This document shows, piece after piece, positions 1-7,722 of a stretch of DNA of 64,000 nt (position 1 is the stretch's first letter; every line of letters starts with the position of its first letter). The position numbers were made by a program, and so were the translations under genes. The notes under the pieces were generated by a model. It did not search any database. It was not told the DNA's origin and was given only the letters and a program-made list of their open reading frames with translations. This DNA is from Fibrobacter succinogenes (GTDB taxonomy: Bacteria > Fibrobacterota > Fibrobacteria > Fibrobacterales > Fibrobacteraceae). The stretch spans positions 62,001-126,000 of the forward strand of contig CACZAD010000002.1 of assembly GCA_902779055.1 (NCBI GenBank), in the 5' to 3' direction.

Positions 1-318
1 TTTTACCAGAACGACGAACTGTCCGGCATCGACATCGACATCATGTACACCATCGGCAACATGCTCAACAAGAACATCAAGTTTGCCGACATGAATTTTG
101 ACGTGCTGATCCCGTCCCTCGTCAACGAGAAGACCGACCTCTGCATCGCCGCGATGAGCATCACCGAAGAGCGCAGCAACTCCATCGACTTTTCGATTCC
201 ATACGACAAGAACGAATACGTCATCGTCGTGCGCACACCACAGAACATCCCGTCAAGCGACAGCGATTCGGGATTTTTCAGCAAGATTTTTCAGGGCATT
301 CAAAGCTGGTTTGACTAG
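1..318 (+). CDS. Solute-binding protein, family 3 (3' end only)
   Basis: Open from the window edge in frame 1 and ends at TAG. The visible 105 residues match lobe I of amino-acid ABC transporter binding proteins (SBP_bac_3): G-x-D-I-D-I-M-Y near the start, then the DFDVLIPSLVNEKTD and SITEERSNSIDFSIPY stretches. In this family a second lobe of roughly 100 residues follows. Here the chain instead goes into a Ser/Asp-rich linker (PSSDSDS) and a short amphipathic tail GFFSKIFQGIQSWFD, then stops. It is therefore truncated or an unusual single-lobe form. It converges with the SprT-like gene, leaving only 8 bases between stops. Family assignment is good; transport function is doubtful. Confidence 0.75.
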   Translation, partial: FYQNDELSGIDIDIMYTIGNMLNKNIKFADMNFDVLIPSLVNEKTDLCIAAMSITEERSNSIDFSIPYDKNEYVIVVRTPQNIPSSDSDSGFFSKIFQGIQSWFD

Positions 319-326
319 CTACCGAT

Positions 327-1151
327 TTACAGTTCCCGGTGATGCAACAAGGCACGGATATTGCGCGGCAAGACTTCCTTGTGCCACTTGATCCATTCAT
401 CATAATAGATGTAGCGCTTTTCGCGCTGGCGGAATTCACGACCGTGAACAACACGACGTCCCTGACGAACCTCGACAGGAATGACAATGTGCAGGCATTC
501 GTGGTAAACGACACCCGCAATCGCATACAAAGGACAGTTGGCGGCGTCATAGCCACGGCTGATGCTAATCAGGTGAAAGTCCTCTCCGGTCACCGGATCC
601 TTGCGCACCGTATGGAAGCTTAAGCCCCCCACGCGATTGCTCCAGGTGATGCGGCACGAGAGCGATCCATCAAAATAGGTATCGTTAATCGCCGCTAGGA
701 CATCCACCAAATTGTGGTACTTGCCTTGAGGACGGATTGGCGGCAGACGTCCCTTGCTCGCAAGCGGGGCTTCGCCTTTATCCGTAAAAATCTGATCGAC
801 GGTTTGCCAAAAACGGTTCACCAGATCCTTGACGATGGCCTTGTTCTTTTGCGTTTTACGGCGTACAGCATGTTCTGCCCACTCCGCAGCCAGTTCACGC
901 GCCGCAGCAAATTCCGGAGCCTTCATGTAGGCCGGCAACAAGACTTCCGGGTGCCCAAACAGGAACCCGCCCTTGCAGCGGATGCTCTTTTTCATCAAGG
1001 GGCTATACTTAAAATGGACAAGTCCGTTCGCAGAACATTCTGCTGACAGAGCCTTGACCTCGGGCGGCGTTTCCTTCGGAACAAAACCGAACAAGTCCAT
1101 CTGTCCATCAGGCGGGATCGATTGTTCTTCTTTTATTCCAAACAGGCTCAT
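327..1151 (-). CDS. SprT-like zinc metallopeptidase domain protein
   Basis: 274 residues. The C-terminal half (about 145-270) has the SprT-like pattern: a substrate-cleft segment ending in GGLSFHTV, then HECLH (217-221) as the HExxH zinc site, and a downstream His at 236 in VVHGREF as likely third ligand. The N-terminal 140 residues are not recognised. SprT-like proteins are zinc proteases; eukaryotic SPRTN removes DNA-protein crosslinks, but bacterial roles are mostly unknown. The ATG overlaps the TGA of the upstream YkgJ-like gene by four bases (ATGA), which fixes the start and implies translational coupling. Confidence 0.8.
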   Translation of the reverse strand: MSLFGIKEEQSIPPDGQMDLFGFVPKETPPEVKALSAECSANGLVHFKYSPLMKKSIRCKGGFLFGHPEVLLPAYMKAPEFAAARELAAEWAEHAVRRKTQKNKAIVKDLVNRFWQTVDQIFTDKGEAPLASKGRLPPIRPQGKYHNLVDVLAAINDTYFDGSLSCRITWSNRVGGLSFHTVRKDPVTGEDFHLISISRGYDAANCPLYAIAGVVYHECLHIVIPVEVRQGRRVVHGREFRQREKRYIYYDEWIKWHKEVLPRNIRALLHHREL

Positions 1152-1903
1152 TCGCCAAGGGCCCCTTCGTAACCGTTTACTGCCAGGAGCCCGCCAAAAA
1201 AGCTTTCGGGCAAATCCAAAGCGGCATAATGTTCCGAGATTCCATAAACAGCATCTTCCACGACATCGGGCATATAGACGATGTAGCTGTCGTTCTTTTC
1301 AGTCTGGAGCATGTCGGGAGTGCAGTACTTGGGATCGGTCTCGCTAAAGTACATCCGGCATGAAACCGTGCGCAACGGGTAGATGGTGCAATCGCCCACG
1401 GCGTTCGAGAACGGGCAGGATCTCCACCATGAAAAATAGTCGTGCAGCGCCCGGTCTTCGGCATCATCTTCCGAAAGTCCTTCGTCCTTGCGGGATTCAA
1501 AAAGCGATTCGAACTTGTCCGAACGCAACTGGCACGCTTCCATCAACGTGAGCAAGTCATCCCGCTTGCGCAGTTCGCTGTACATCGAAATCAGTTCAAA
1601 AGGTTCCACCGACATCGGGTAATGATGGCAACAGTTCCCGCAAGCCGGACGGCATTGGATTGGGCGTGGCTGCTGCACAAGGACCGCCTTCAGGTACTGG
1701 TCATACGCAGCGTGATAGGCTTTTGTGAACTTGAGTATTTCGGGTAACTGTTCCCGCAAATTGTCGGAACCAATGGCGCATTCGCGATGGAGCGAAGAGG
1801 CTATGGAATCAAGGCGATCCCTCTCGGCCCTGAGCAGGCTGGACAACCGCAGCTCCGCAATGCGATAAGATTTGGTAGGAAAATACTCTTTATAAGAATC
1901 CAT
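1148..1903 (-). CDS. YkgJ-family cysteine-cluster protein
   Basis: 251 residues from the ATG at 1903; further upstream the frame would run into the divergent lipoprotein gene. The cysteine pattern is that of the YkgJ/Zn-Fe cluster family: C84-x3-C88-x2-CC (91-92), then SCPF (163), DCTIYPLRTVSCRMY (C172, C182) and a last Cys at 194. These cysteines are thought to hold a metal or Fe-S centre; the cellular role is unknown. It is the first gene of a two-gene unit with the SprT-like protease and overlaps it by 4 bp. It diverges from the plus-strand lipoprotein over about 130 AT-rich bases that must hold both promoters. Confidence 0.85.
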   Translation of the reverse strand: MDSYKEYFPTKSYRIAELRLSSLLRAERDRLDSIASSLHRECAIGSDNLREQLPEILKFTKAYHAAYDQYLKAVLVQQPRPIQCRPACGNCCHHYPMSVEPFELISMYSELRKRDDLLTLMEACQLRSDKFESLFESRKDEGLSEDDAEDRALHDYFSWWRSCPFSNAVGDCTIYPLRTVSCRMYFSETDPKYCTPDMLQTEKNDSYIVYMPDVVEDAVYGISEHYAALDLPESFFGGLLAVNGYEGALGE

Positions 1904-2035
1904 CGAGCGCAAATATATTTTTTTATGGGAATACCGATAAAAAACGCTCTTTAAAAAGGAAACAAAATTTTCATTTCTTTTAGAATGATATATATTTTTT
2001 CTTGTAGAATAACGGATTTTTTCAGGATTAGCAAT

Positions 2036-3451
2036 ATGAGAAAAATTTCGCAAGGCAAATGGATGTGGTCTGCCGCAATCGCATTGTCTATGGGCTTTGC
2101 AGGCTGCAACCTGTTTCACCCGACCGGAAGTAACGATGCAGACAGCGACGATGCCGCCGCTCTGACACTCGAAGGCTACCAGGAGTTTCAAAAGGCAAAC
2201 TACGATGCCGCTCGTGCATTTTTTAATAAAGCTATCCGCGCTGACTCGGGACACTCCGAAGCGTGGATCGGACTCTGCAAGTCCGTCCTGAATACGCAAG
2301 AAGGTCTGAATGCGTTCGAACTCATCTCTTACGCCCGAAAGACCGAAAAGGATGACGAAAAGGGCACAGGGAAAAAGGTTGCGACATACGGATTCCTCGA
2401 AATGGACGACGCCAAGGCCGACTCCATTTCACGCGGTATCGACTCCGTCATGATTTACCTGAACAAGTTCGTCGATCGTGATACCACAGGCAAAACCGAC
2501 AAGAAGGTGCGGTTTAGCGACATTGCAGACAGCTACACAATCTTGCAGCTGACCAAGGCCGCCCTCCGCATCAGGGCGACCAATCAACAGATCACGTCGA
2601 TGGTCTCGGCAGACAACTCCGGGATGCAAATGAACCTGAGTTCGTTGAACGAACTCGGCGACAGCCTCAAGCCGTTCCTCAGCGACATGGCAGCCGCAGC
2701 AGAGGCCATCAAGGCATCGCCGGAAAGTGCCGCAGAAATCATCAAGGCGTACCTCCCCGATTCAACCCGTGAAGAACTTGGAGACGACTTCTACGCAGAC
2801 GCAACAGTCGGACTTGCAAACACTGTAATCCAGCTCAACGAGAGAGCGCAGACCATCGATGACGACCGCACATCCGTTTTCTTTGACTTTGGCAACGTTC
2901 TCGATGACGACGGTGACGGATGCATCGACGAAGAAATCCTCGACAACTACGACAACGATGGAGACGGCGAAGTTGATGAAGATGTCCGCGACAACCGTGT
3001 CGTTGTCCTCGTGAAAAATCCGAAGAACCTGATGGAACTTCTGGACCAGGGCAAGGACGCATCGACATACGACCTCACCAAGGCTCAAGTCGATTCGCTC
3101 AAGCTTATCGAAAAGTATGAACCCATCGACCTCGACATGAACGGAAAGAGCGGTAGCGAAGACCCCGACGAATGGCATTACGTCTATCGCGATCCGAACG
3201 AACGAGACGAAAAGGAAAACCACCTTCTCAAATTCGGAAATAAGTTGAGCTACACCTATGCGGTGAACTTCAAGTACACCGACAAGGATCTTGAAAAGCT
3301 GATCGAGAACAAGGAAAAGATCCGTTTAGATACAGACATAAACAACATAAAGTACGATTTGAAGAAGCGCCAGGAATTAGTCGGTGGCTGCTGGAACAAC
3401 TATACCGAAGATGATTTCAAGCAGTGGTTCGAAAGGAGGAATGCTAAATGA
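2036..3451 (+). CDS. TPR lipoprotein with EF-hand-like Ca-binding repeats
   Basis: 471 residues from MRKISQGKW; an upstream in-frame start would add a non-signal stretch. A lipoprotein signal peptide ends at FAGC (Cys24). Residues about 45-90 form a tetratricopeptide-type helix pair. Around residues 285-315 lie two DxDGDG loops (DDDGDGCIDEE and DNDGDGEVDED), the calcium-binding motif of EF-hand/thrombospondin type-3 repeats. The stop overlaps the start of the next gene by four bases (ATGA), so lipoprotein and outer-membrane barrel are made together. A role as periplasmic partner of that barrel is inferred. Confidence 0.75.
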   Translation: MRKISQGKWMWSAAIALSMGFAGCNLFHPTGSNDADSDDAAALTLEGYQEFQKANYDAARAFFNKAIRADSGHSEAWIGLCKSVLNTQEGLNAFELISYARKTEKDDEKGTGKKVATYGFLEMDDAKADSISRGIDSVMIYLNKFVDRDTTGKTDKKVRFSDIADSYTILQLTKAALRIRATNQQITSMVSADNSGMQMNLSSLNELGDSLKPFLSDMAAAAEAIKASPESAAEIIKAYLPDSTREELGDDFYADATVGLANTVIQLNERAQTIDDDRTSVFFDFGNVLDDDGDGCIDEEILDNYDNDGDGEVDEDVRDNRVVVLVKNPKNLMELLDQGKDASTYDLTKAQVDSLKLIEKYEPIDLDMNGKSGSEDPDEWHYVYRDPNERDEKENHLLKFGNKLSYTYAVNFKYTDKDLEKLIENKEKIRLDTDINNIKYDLKKRQELVGGCWNNYTEDDFKQWFERRNAK

Positions 3452-4701
3452 ATAAATTAACAGTTCTTGCAGTCCTCGCCTGTTCTTTCGGCATTGCTGT
3501 AGCAAAATCACCAACGCATTATTCGCTCCGCGCCGAATCCATGGGTGGCGCCCACGTGGCTGTTGTCGACGACAAAGAAGCCGTCCATTACAACTATGCC
3601 GGCTTAAGTCAAATCAACCGAATCGGTAACTACGAAAAGCGCCCCGAACAGGGCTACTATCCGCGCAACTGGTTTGGCGACATGCGCTTGACCGTCGGTG
3701 GTGCCGGTGAATTCAGCAAGTTCCTTTCGACGTTCGACGACGTGAAGGACATTCAGGACTTGTTCAAAAACGCCCAGAAAGATGCCGAAAAGAACGGCAC
3801 AAGCATCACAAACGCGAAGCTTGATTCTCTCATCAGCCATCCGAAATACATCAAGACCATCAACTCGTACGACCACAAAAATCTGGATGTACGATTGAAG
3901 ATTGATGCCGAAATGGCCTTCCACAACTTCGGTGCGGCTTTCTGGATGAGCGGAGGCGTGGCCCCCTACATTGATGGCGGCCTGATTATGCCTTATGTCG
4001 TAGTCGACACGTTCTACATCGATGCCGTGGCTCAGATGGGTGGCGCATACGAAATCATCAAAAACAAGCTTTCTGTAGGTCTTGGCGGTAAAATTGCAAA
4101 GCGCCATAAAGTGAACATGATTACGATCGGCCTTGCAAACTACAGCTCCATCAAGGATACTCTTGAAAACCAGCTGGACAACGCAACGGACGATTTCTTT
4201 GATGCCGAAACGTTCTCGCTCGGTATGGACATGGGTGTTCTTTACCAGCTCACCCGTGAAGTGCGCGTCGGTGCTTCGCTCCGCGACATCTACTTCAAGA
4301 AGCTTGCTGGCGAAACGCTTATACCGAACTTTACCATGGGCGTAAACTACAGTCCGAGATTTATGAACAGCAACACTGGATTCGGACGCAAGTTCAACGT
4401 GGCATTCGACTTTGCCGACGCATTCAACACCGAAAAGAACTACAAGTTCTGCACGCACCTGAATTTTGGTTTCGAACTGGAACAGACGTTGGCCGCCATT
4501 CCGGGGCTCAACAACGAAGTCCGCTTTATCGTGCTGCGACTCGCAGGTGGCTTTAGAGGCGGCTACCCCACTGCCGGTATCGGCGTCGAAGTGCTACGCT
4601 TCTTCTCATTCGAAGCGGCCACTTGGGGCGAAGAACGCGGCTACTACACCGGTCAGGACGAAAACCGAATCTACATGGTCCAGGCAAGCATAGGATTCTA
4701 G
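3448..4701 (+). CDS. Outer-membrane beta-barrel protein (PorV/FadL-like)
   Basis: 417 residues with a Sec signal peptide (cleavage near AVAKS) followed by SLRAESMGGAHVAVVDDKEAVHYN, the conserved opening of PorV/UPF0164-type barrels in which early strands follow a 'GGA...D' motif. The rest alternates aromatic and polar residues, and the protein ends in an aromatic residue (VQASIGF), typical of barrels inserted by the BAM machinery. Start ATG overlaps the TGA of the upstream lipoprotein. In Bacteroidota and Fibrobacterota such proteins act as secretion shuttles or porins; the exact function is not shown here. Confidence 0.7.
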   Translation: MNKLTVLAVLACSFGIAVAKSPTHYSLRAESMGGAHVAVVDDKEAVHYNYAGLSQINRIGNYEKRPEQGYYPRNWFGDMRLTVGGAGEFSKFLSTFDDVKDIQDLFKNAQKDAEKNGTSITNAKLDSLISHPKYIKTINSYDHKNLDVRLKIDAEMAFHNFGAAFWMSGGVAPYIDGGLIMPYVVVDTFYIDAVAQMGGAYEIIKNKLSVGLGGKIAKRHKVNMITIGLANYSSIKDTLENQLDNATDDFFDAETFSLGMDMGVLYQLTREVRVGASLRDIYFKKLAGETLIPNFTMGVNYSPRFMNSNTGFGRKFNVAFDFADAFNTEKNYKFCTHLNFGFELEQTLAAIPGLNNEVRFIVLRLAGGFRGGYPTAGIGVEVLRFFSFEAATWGEERGYYTGQDENRIYMVQASIGF

Positions 4702-4703
4702 TG

Positions 4704-4738
4704 TAGTAGGAAGTAGACAGTAGGAAGTAGGAAGGAAG
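4704..4738. repeat. Degenerate heptamer tandem repeat (AGTAGGA family)
   Basis: Runs of 7-base units of the type AGTAGGA/AGTAGAC directly after the stop codon of the barrel gene. The same repeat recurs in four other intergenic gaps of this window (near 33830, 37840, 43915 and 51580). Confidence 0.7.
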
Positions 4739-4789
4739 TCATCCAAGAAGGAGCCCAAGACGACCGACGGGATCCATTAAACATTGAAG

Positions 4790-4819
4790 AGTCGCGCATT
4801 TGAAAAGCGCGACTTTTTT
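4790..4819 (+). terminator. Rho-independent terminator after barrel gene
   Basis: Stem AGTCGCGC / GCGCGACT with a 9-base loop followed by six T. A second perfect 10-bp hairpin (AAAGGCGGAG, loop TTCAG, CTCCGCCTTT) follows at 4830-4854 and may stop transcription from the opposite side. Confidence 0.8.
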
Positions 4820-4886
4820 AATGACGAGAAAAGGCGGAGTTCAGCTCCGCCTTTGATGTGTGAGGTTAGGGACAACTTTTACATTT

Positions 4887-4914
4887 GTCACCCCGGACAC
4901 CGTTCCGGGGTCTA
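4887..4914. repeat. REP-like palindrome
   Basis: TGTCACCCCGGACACCGTTC followed by CGGGGTCTA: a CCCCGG/CCGGGG palindrome flanked by TGTCA, the same element found in at least six other gaps, here inverted. Confidence 0.6.
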
Positions 4915-6294
4915 CTATTTCTTGACTTTCACGACTCTTGCCTGCGGGTTCTGCTTGCCGAGCAAGTCATAAGTGCGGGAGGTGCGCAAACTGCGGGACG
5001 GCACCGGACGATTGCGCTTGAAAATGGAAATCGTTCCGTCATCAGTCTTGAAGTTTTCCACATGTGTAATACCGTTGTTCACGTAATCCGCAAGGCCATA
5101 AGCGTGACGCATGATGTTCAGAACTTCCATGTCGAACACGGAGCCGTCCGGAGCAGACTGCCTGCGGATAATAGTCATGTTGTTTTCGCCTTCGTGGCCC
5201 GTATCCCAAGCGATAGGCACCACCTTGTTTTGTTTTGCAAGTTTCATAACAGCATCGTAATAAGCGAGGCGGCCCTTGCGGTGTTTCGCATACTTGTCGC
5301 CCGTCAACACGCCCACGCGGTCATTAGCGCCGAACTCGCCGATAATCACAGGCACGCCCTTATCGACAAAATTTGTCTTCATCTTGCCAAACTGGTCCTG
5401 AATTTGGGCACTGGTGCACTTGTCACCCATAGCTCCCGCCCAGGCGTTGTAGCCGCAGTTATGCACGATATCCGCACCTGATGCAAGATCGTCACCCCAG
5501 TAATACTGCGGATAGACTTGAGCGCCCCAATCAACAACGTCATTCAACAGCGTGTAGGTATAAGGGTCATAGAAATGCACTTCGACCATCAGGCGGTTTG
5601 CAATCACATCCTTCGGGAGCTTGCTCACAGGCATCACTTCGCAACTGCGGTCCACACTTGTCGAAGGGCCCTGAATCACGAGCGTACGGCTTGCGTTATT
5701 ACCGCCTGTCGCGCGCACTGCATCCACGAACGTTTGGTGATACGTCATCAAGATTTCAGTTTCGTGCTTGTAATTGTCATCCGTTGTCGCAGGCTCGTTT
5801 GCGCTTGCAAAAAGCAAATTTTCGTTGTAGTTTTTGAAGTGCGTTGCGATTTGCGTCCAATAAGCCTTCTGCTTGGCGTTCACCTCGTCCTTCTTGGCGT
5901 CTTTCAAGTTTTCTTCGAGCCAGCCGCCATCCCAATGGATATTGAGAACCGTCACGAGCCCCGCGCGCATGCACATATCCACCACAGTCTGCACCGAATC
6001 CATCCAACTTTTGTTGATGACTCCGTTACTCGCATGGCTATCCCAAGCGCAAGGAATGCGAATCGTGCTGAAGCCCGCCGCCTTGACCGAATCAATATAC
6101 GCCTCGGTCGGGAACTTGTTGCCCCACCCCGTCGGATTCCCTGGAACTTCCATCGTGTTTCCAATGTTAATGCCAAAGCCCATCTTCGCAAACATTTCGT
6201 TTGCCGTCGGCAAATCAGCCGCGAAGGAATTTGACGCCAATGCAAAAGAGAACGCGCTGCAAAAAGCAGCAACGCGAATGTGCTGTTTCAACAT
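4915..6294 (-). CDS. Secreted GH5 family endoglucanase
   Basis: 459 residues. Start at MLKQHIRV with AAAGGA six bases upstream; signal peptide cleaves near SFAAD (26). The catalytic domain (about 30-400) has GINIGNTME, the RIPCAW strand end, NIHWDGGW, the acid/base Glu167 in FASANEP, the His/Tyr pair in EVHFYDPY (240-242) and the nucleophile Glu320 in VIIGEFGAN, all expected of GH5. The last 30 residues are a basic tail with RTYDLLGK and a Val-Lys-rich end, resembling C-terminal secretion/anchoring tails of Fibrobacter glycanases. It should cut internal beta-1,4-glucan bonds; substrate preference cannot be read here. Confidence 0.9.
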   Translation of the reverse strand: MLKQHIRVAAFCSAFSFALASNSFAADLPTANEMFAKMGFGINIGNTMEVPGNPTGWGNKFPTEAYIDSVKAAGFSTIRIPCAWDSHASNGVINKSWMDSVQTVVDMCMRAGLVTVLNIHWDGGWLEENLKDAKKDEVNAKQKAYWTQIATHFKNYNENLLFASANEPATTDDNYKHETEILMTYHQTFVDAVRATGGNNASRTLVIQGPSTSVDRSCEVMPVSKLPKDVIANRLMVEVHFYDPYTYTLLNDVVDWGAQVYPQYYWGDDLASGADIVHNCGYNAWAGAMGDKCTSAQIQDQFGKMKTNFVDKGVPVIIGEFGANDRVGVLTGDKYAKHRKGRLAYYDAVMKLAKQNKVVPIAWDTGHEGENNMTIIRRQSAPDGSVFDMEVLNIMRHAYGLADYVNNGITHVENFKTDDGTISIFKRNRPVPSRSLRTSRTYDLLGKQNPQARVVKVKK

Positions 6295-6480
6295 AGTTAA
6301 TCCTTTGGTTCTATGCCATTCGCGTTTTATCCCCAAACAACGAAAGACCATACACCAAAGTTAAATATATAACAAAGAACGGCGAAAGCCTAAATTCTGC
6401 CGTTAAAAGCGTTGACGATTTGTCAAATGAGAATCAGCCACGCCCGCAAAATCGGGTCATTACTTCCCATTTTAAGAGAA

Positions 6481-7722
6481 TTATTTTTCCGCTAAGCTTT
6501 CAAAAAGAGCGTAGCCTCGGGCAGCTTTCAACATATTCGTGGTGGTATCAACTTGAATACCAATAAAACCGGTATAAAGCCTCAAAGGAATCATTTCACC
6601 TAAATACTTCCATTCAATCCGTATCGAAGTCACACCTCTAGGAACATTATTAACATCCAGCTGTTCATTCCAATCCGGAGAATGCCTTTTATAAGCTCCA
6701 ATAGTTTCGTTTAAGTAATTGCTCTCGTTTATATCTAACCCTGTGTATGGGAAAAATCTAGAAATCCAACCGTTAAAGGTCACATTTCCACAAAATTCTG
6801 GAATGTAACGCTTGTATATTCCTCTCCAATGATCCATATTTATTTTGCCTTCAAAGACATTGATAAATTCATCAAGAACAGGATTAAGCCCAACAGCCCA
6901 CCAATCCATATCCAGACGCGATGCAAGTCTGTTAAAAGAATCCTTGAGCAAAATCCAGTCTTCTTTTTTACCATTTATCTTGATTTTGGGGATTCCGCAA
7001 AGCGTAGAAACCACATACTCGTAATATTCAGCAGCCACAGCCATGACCATCGCACTAGAAATGTTATAATCCACCGGACTTGTCGTCGAGAACTTTGTTT
7101 TCAATGGTAATCCAGTCTCTTCAGGCAACTTAGACTGCAATGCTTCAAACAAATTCGCAAGCGTCCAAAACCATTCATAATGCGTTGATTCGGTGGTCAG
7201 CGAATTGTCCTCAAAAGTAACTACAGTATCCGTTCCCGGAGTAACAAACTTATCTTTCAAAGCTTCGCGATTGCTTTTGACATGATAACGGAAACCATCC
7301 AAAATCATAAGCCAAATATCATCTGGATTTATTTCTAGGGAATAATGATTGGCAAACGCAAGTTCAACGACATCAAAGAATGATGATACATCAGAAGACA
7401 TTCCACTGATAAAGGGACTTATTGAATCAGAATACGCATAAAAAATCTTGCGTCCTCGTTCTTGTTTATTTTTAAAAAAATGTTCTGCAAAACCACCCTT
7501 TTCAACAGGAACAAGTTTCTCTTTAAAAGGTTTGCTTTGAACGCTAGAATCAACGATCATGACATACGCACTCGTATCGCGAACAAAGCCTTCGAAACCT
7601 TGCTTCACGTTCGAAGACAATTTGATGACATTTTCGTCTCCGCAAGAAGAGAGAACGCATGCGGTAAGGAGGAGGTAAAAGAATTTAGAAACGGAAATCT
7701 TCATTGTATTTTTCATCTTCAT
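6481..7722 (-). CDS. DUF4419 lipoprotein, short paralogue
   Basis: 413 residues from the ATG at 7722, chosen because GGAAG lies nine bases upstream; later in-frame ATGs are possible. Lipoprotein signal ends at LSSC. From about residue 95 it carries the DUF4419 core: NPDDIWLMILDGFRYHV, the TSPVDYN segment, and GIPKIKINGKKEDW followed by a WW...NPVLDEF helix. The start lies inside the 3' end of the larger paralogue (38-bp overlap), so the two are co-translated. Both share most of the core word for word, so this is a tandem duplication. DUF4419 function is unknown. Confidence 0.8.
   Translation of the reverse strand: MKMKNTMKISVSKFFYLLLTACVLSSCGDENVIKLSSNVKQGFEGFVRDTSAYVMIVDSSVQSKPFKEKLVPVEKGGFAEHFFKNKQERGRKIFYAYSDSISPFISGMSSDVSSFFDVVELAFANHYSLEINPDDIWLMILDGFRYHVKSNREALKDKFVTPGTDTVVTFEDNSLTTESTHYEWFWTLANLFEALQSKLPEETGLPLKTKFSTTSPVDYNISSAMVMAVAAEYYEYVVSTLCGIPKIKINGKKEDWILLKDSFNRLASRLDMDWWAVGLNPVLDEFINVFEGKINMDHWRGIYKRYIPEFCGNVTFNGWISRFFPYTGLDINESNYLNETIGAYKRHSPDWNEQLDVNNVPRGVTSIRIEWKYLGEMIPLRLYTGFIGIQVDTTTNMLKAARGYALFESLAEK

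Noticed and set aside
1148-2299. Longer N-terminus for the YkgJ-like gene
   Set aside because: Would overlap the divergent lipoprotein gene by over 250 bases and carries no family similarity.
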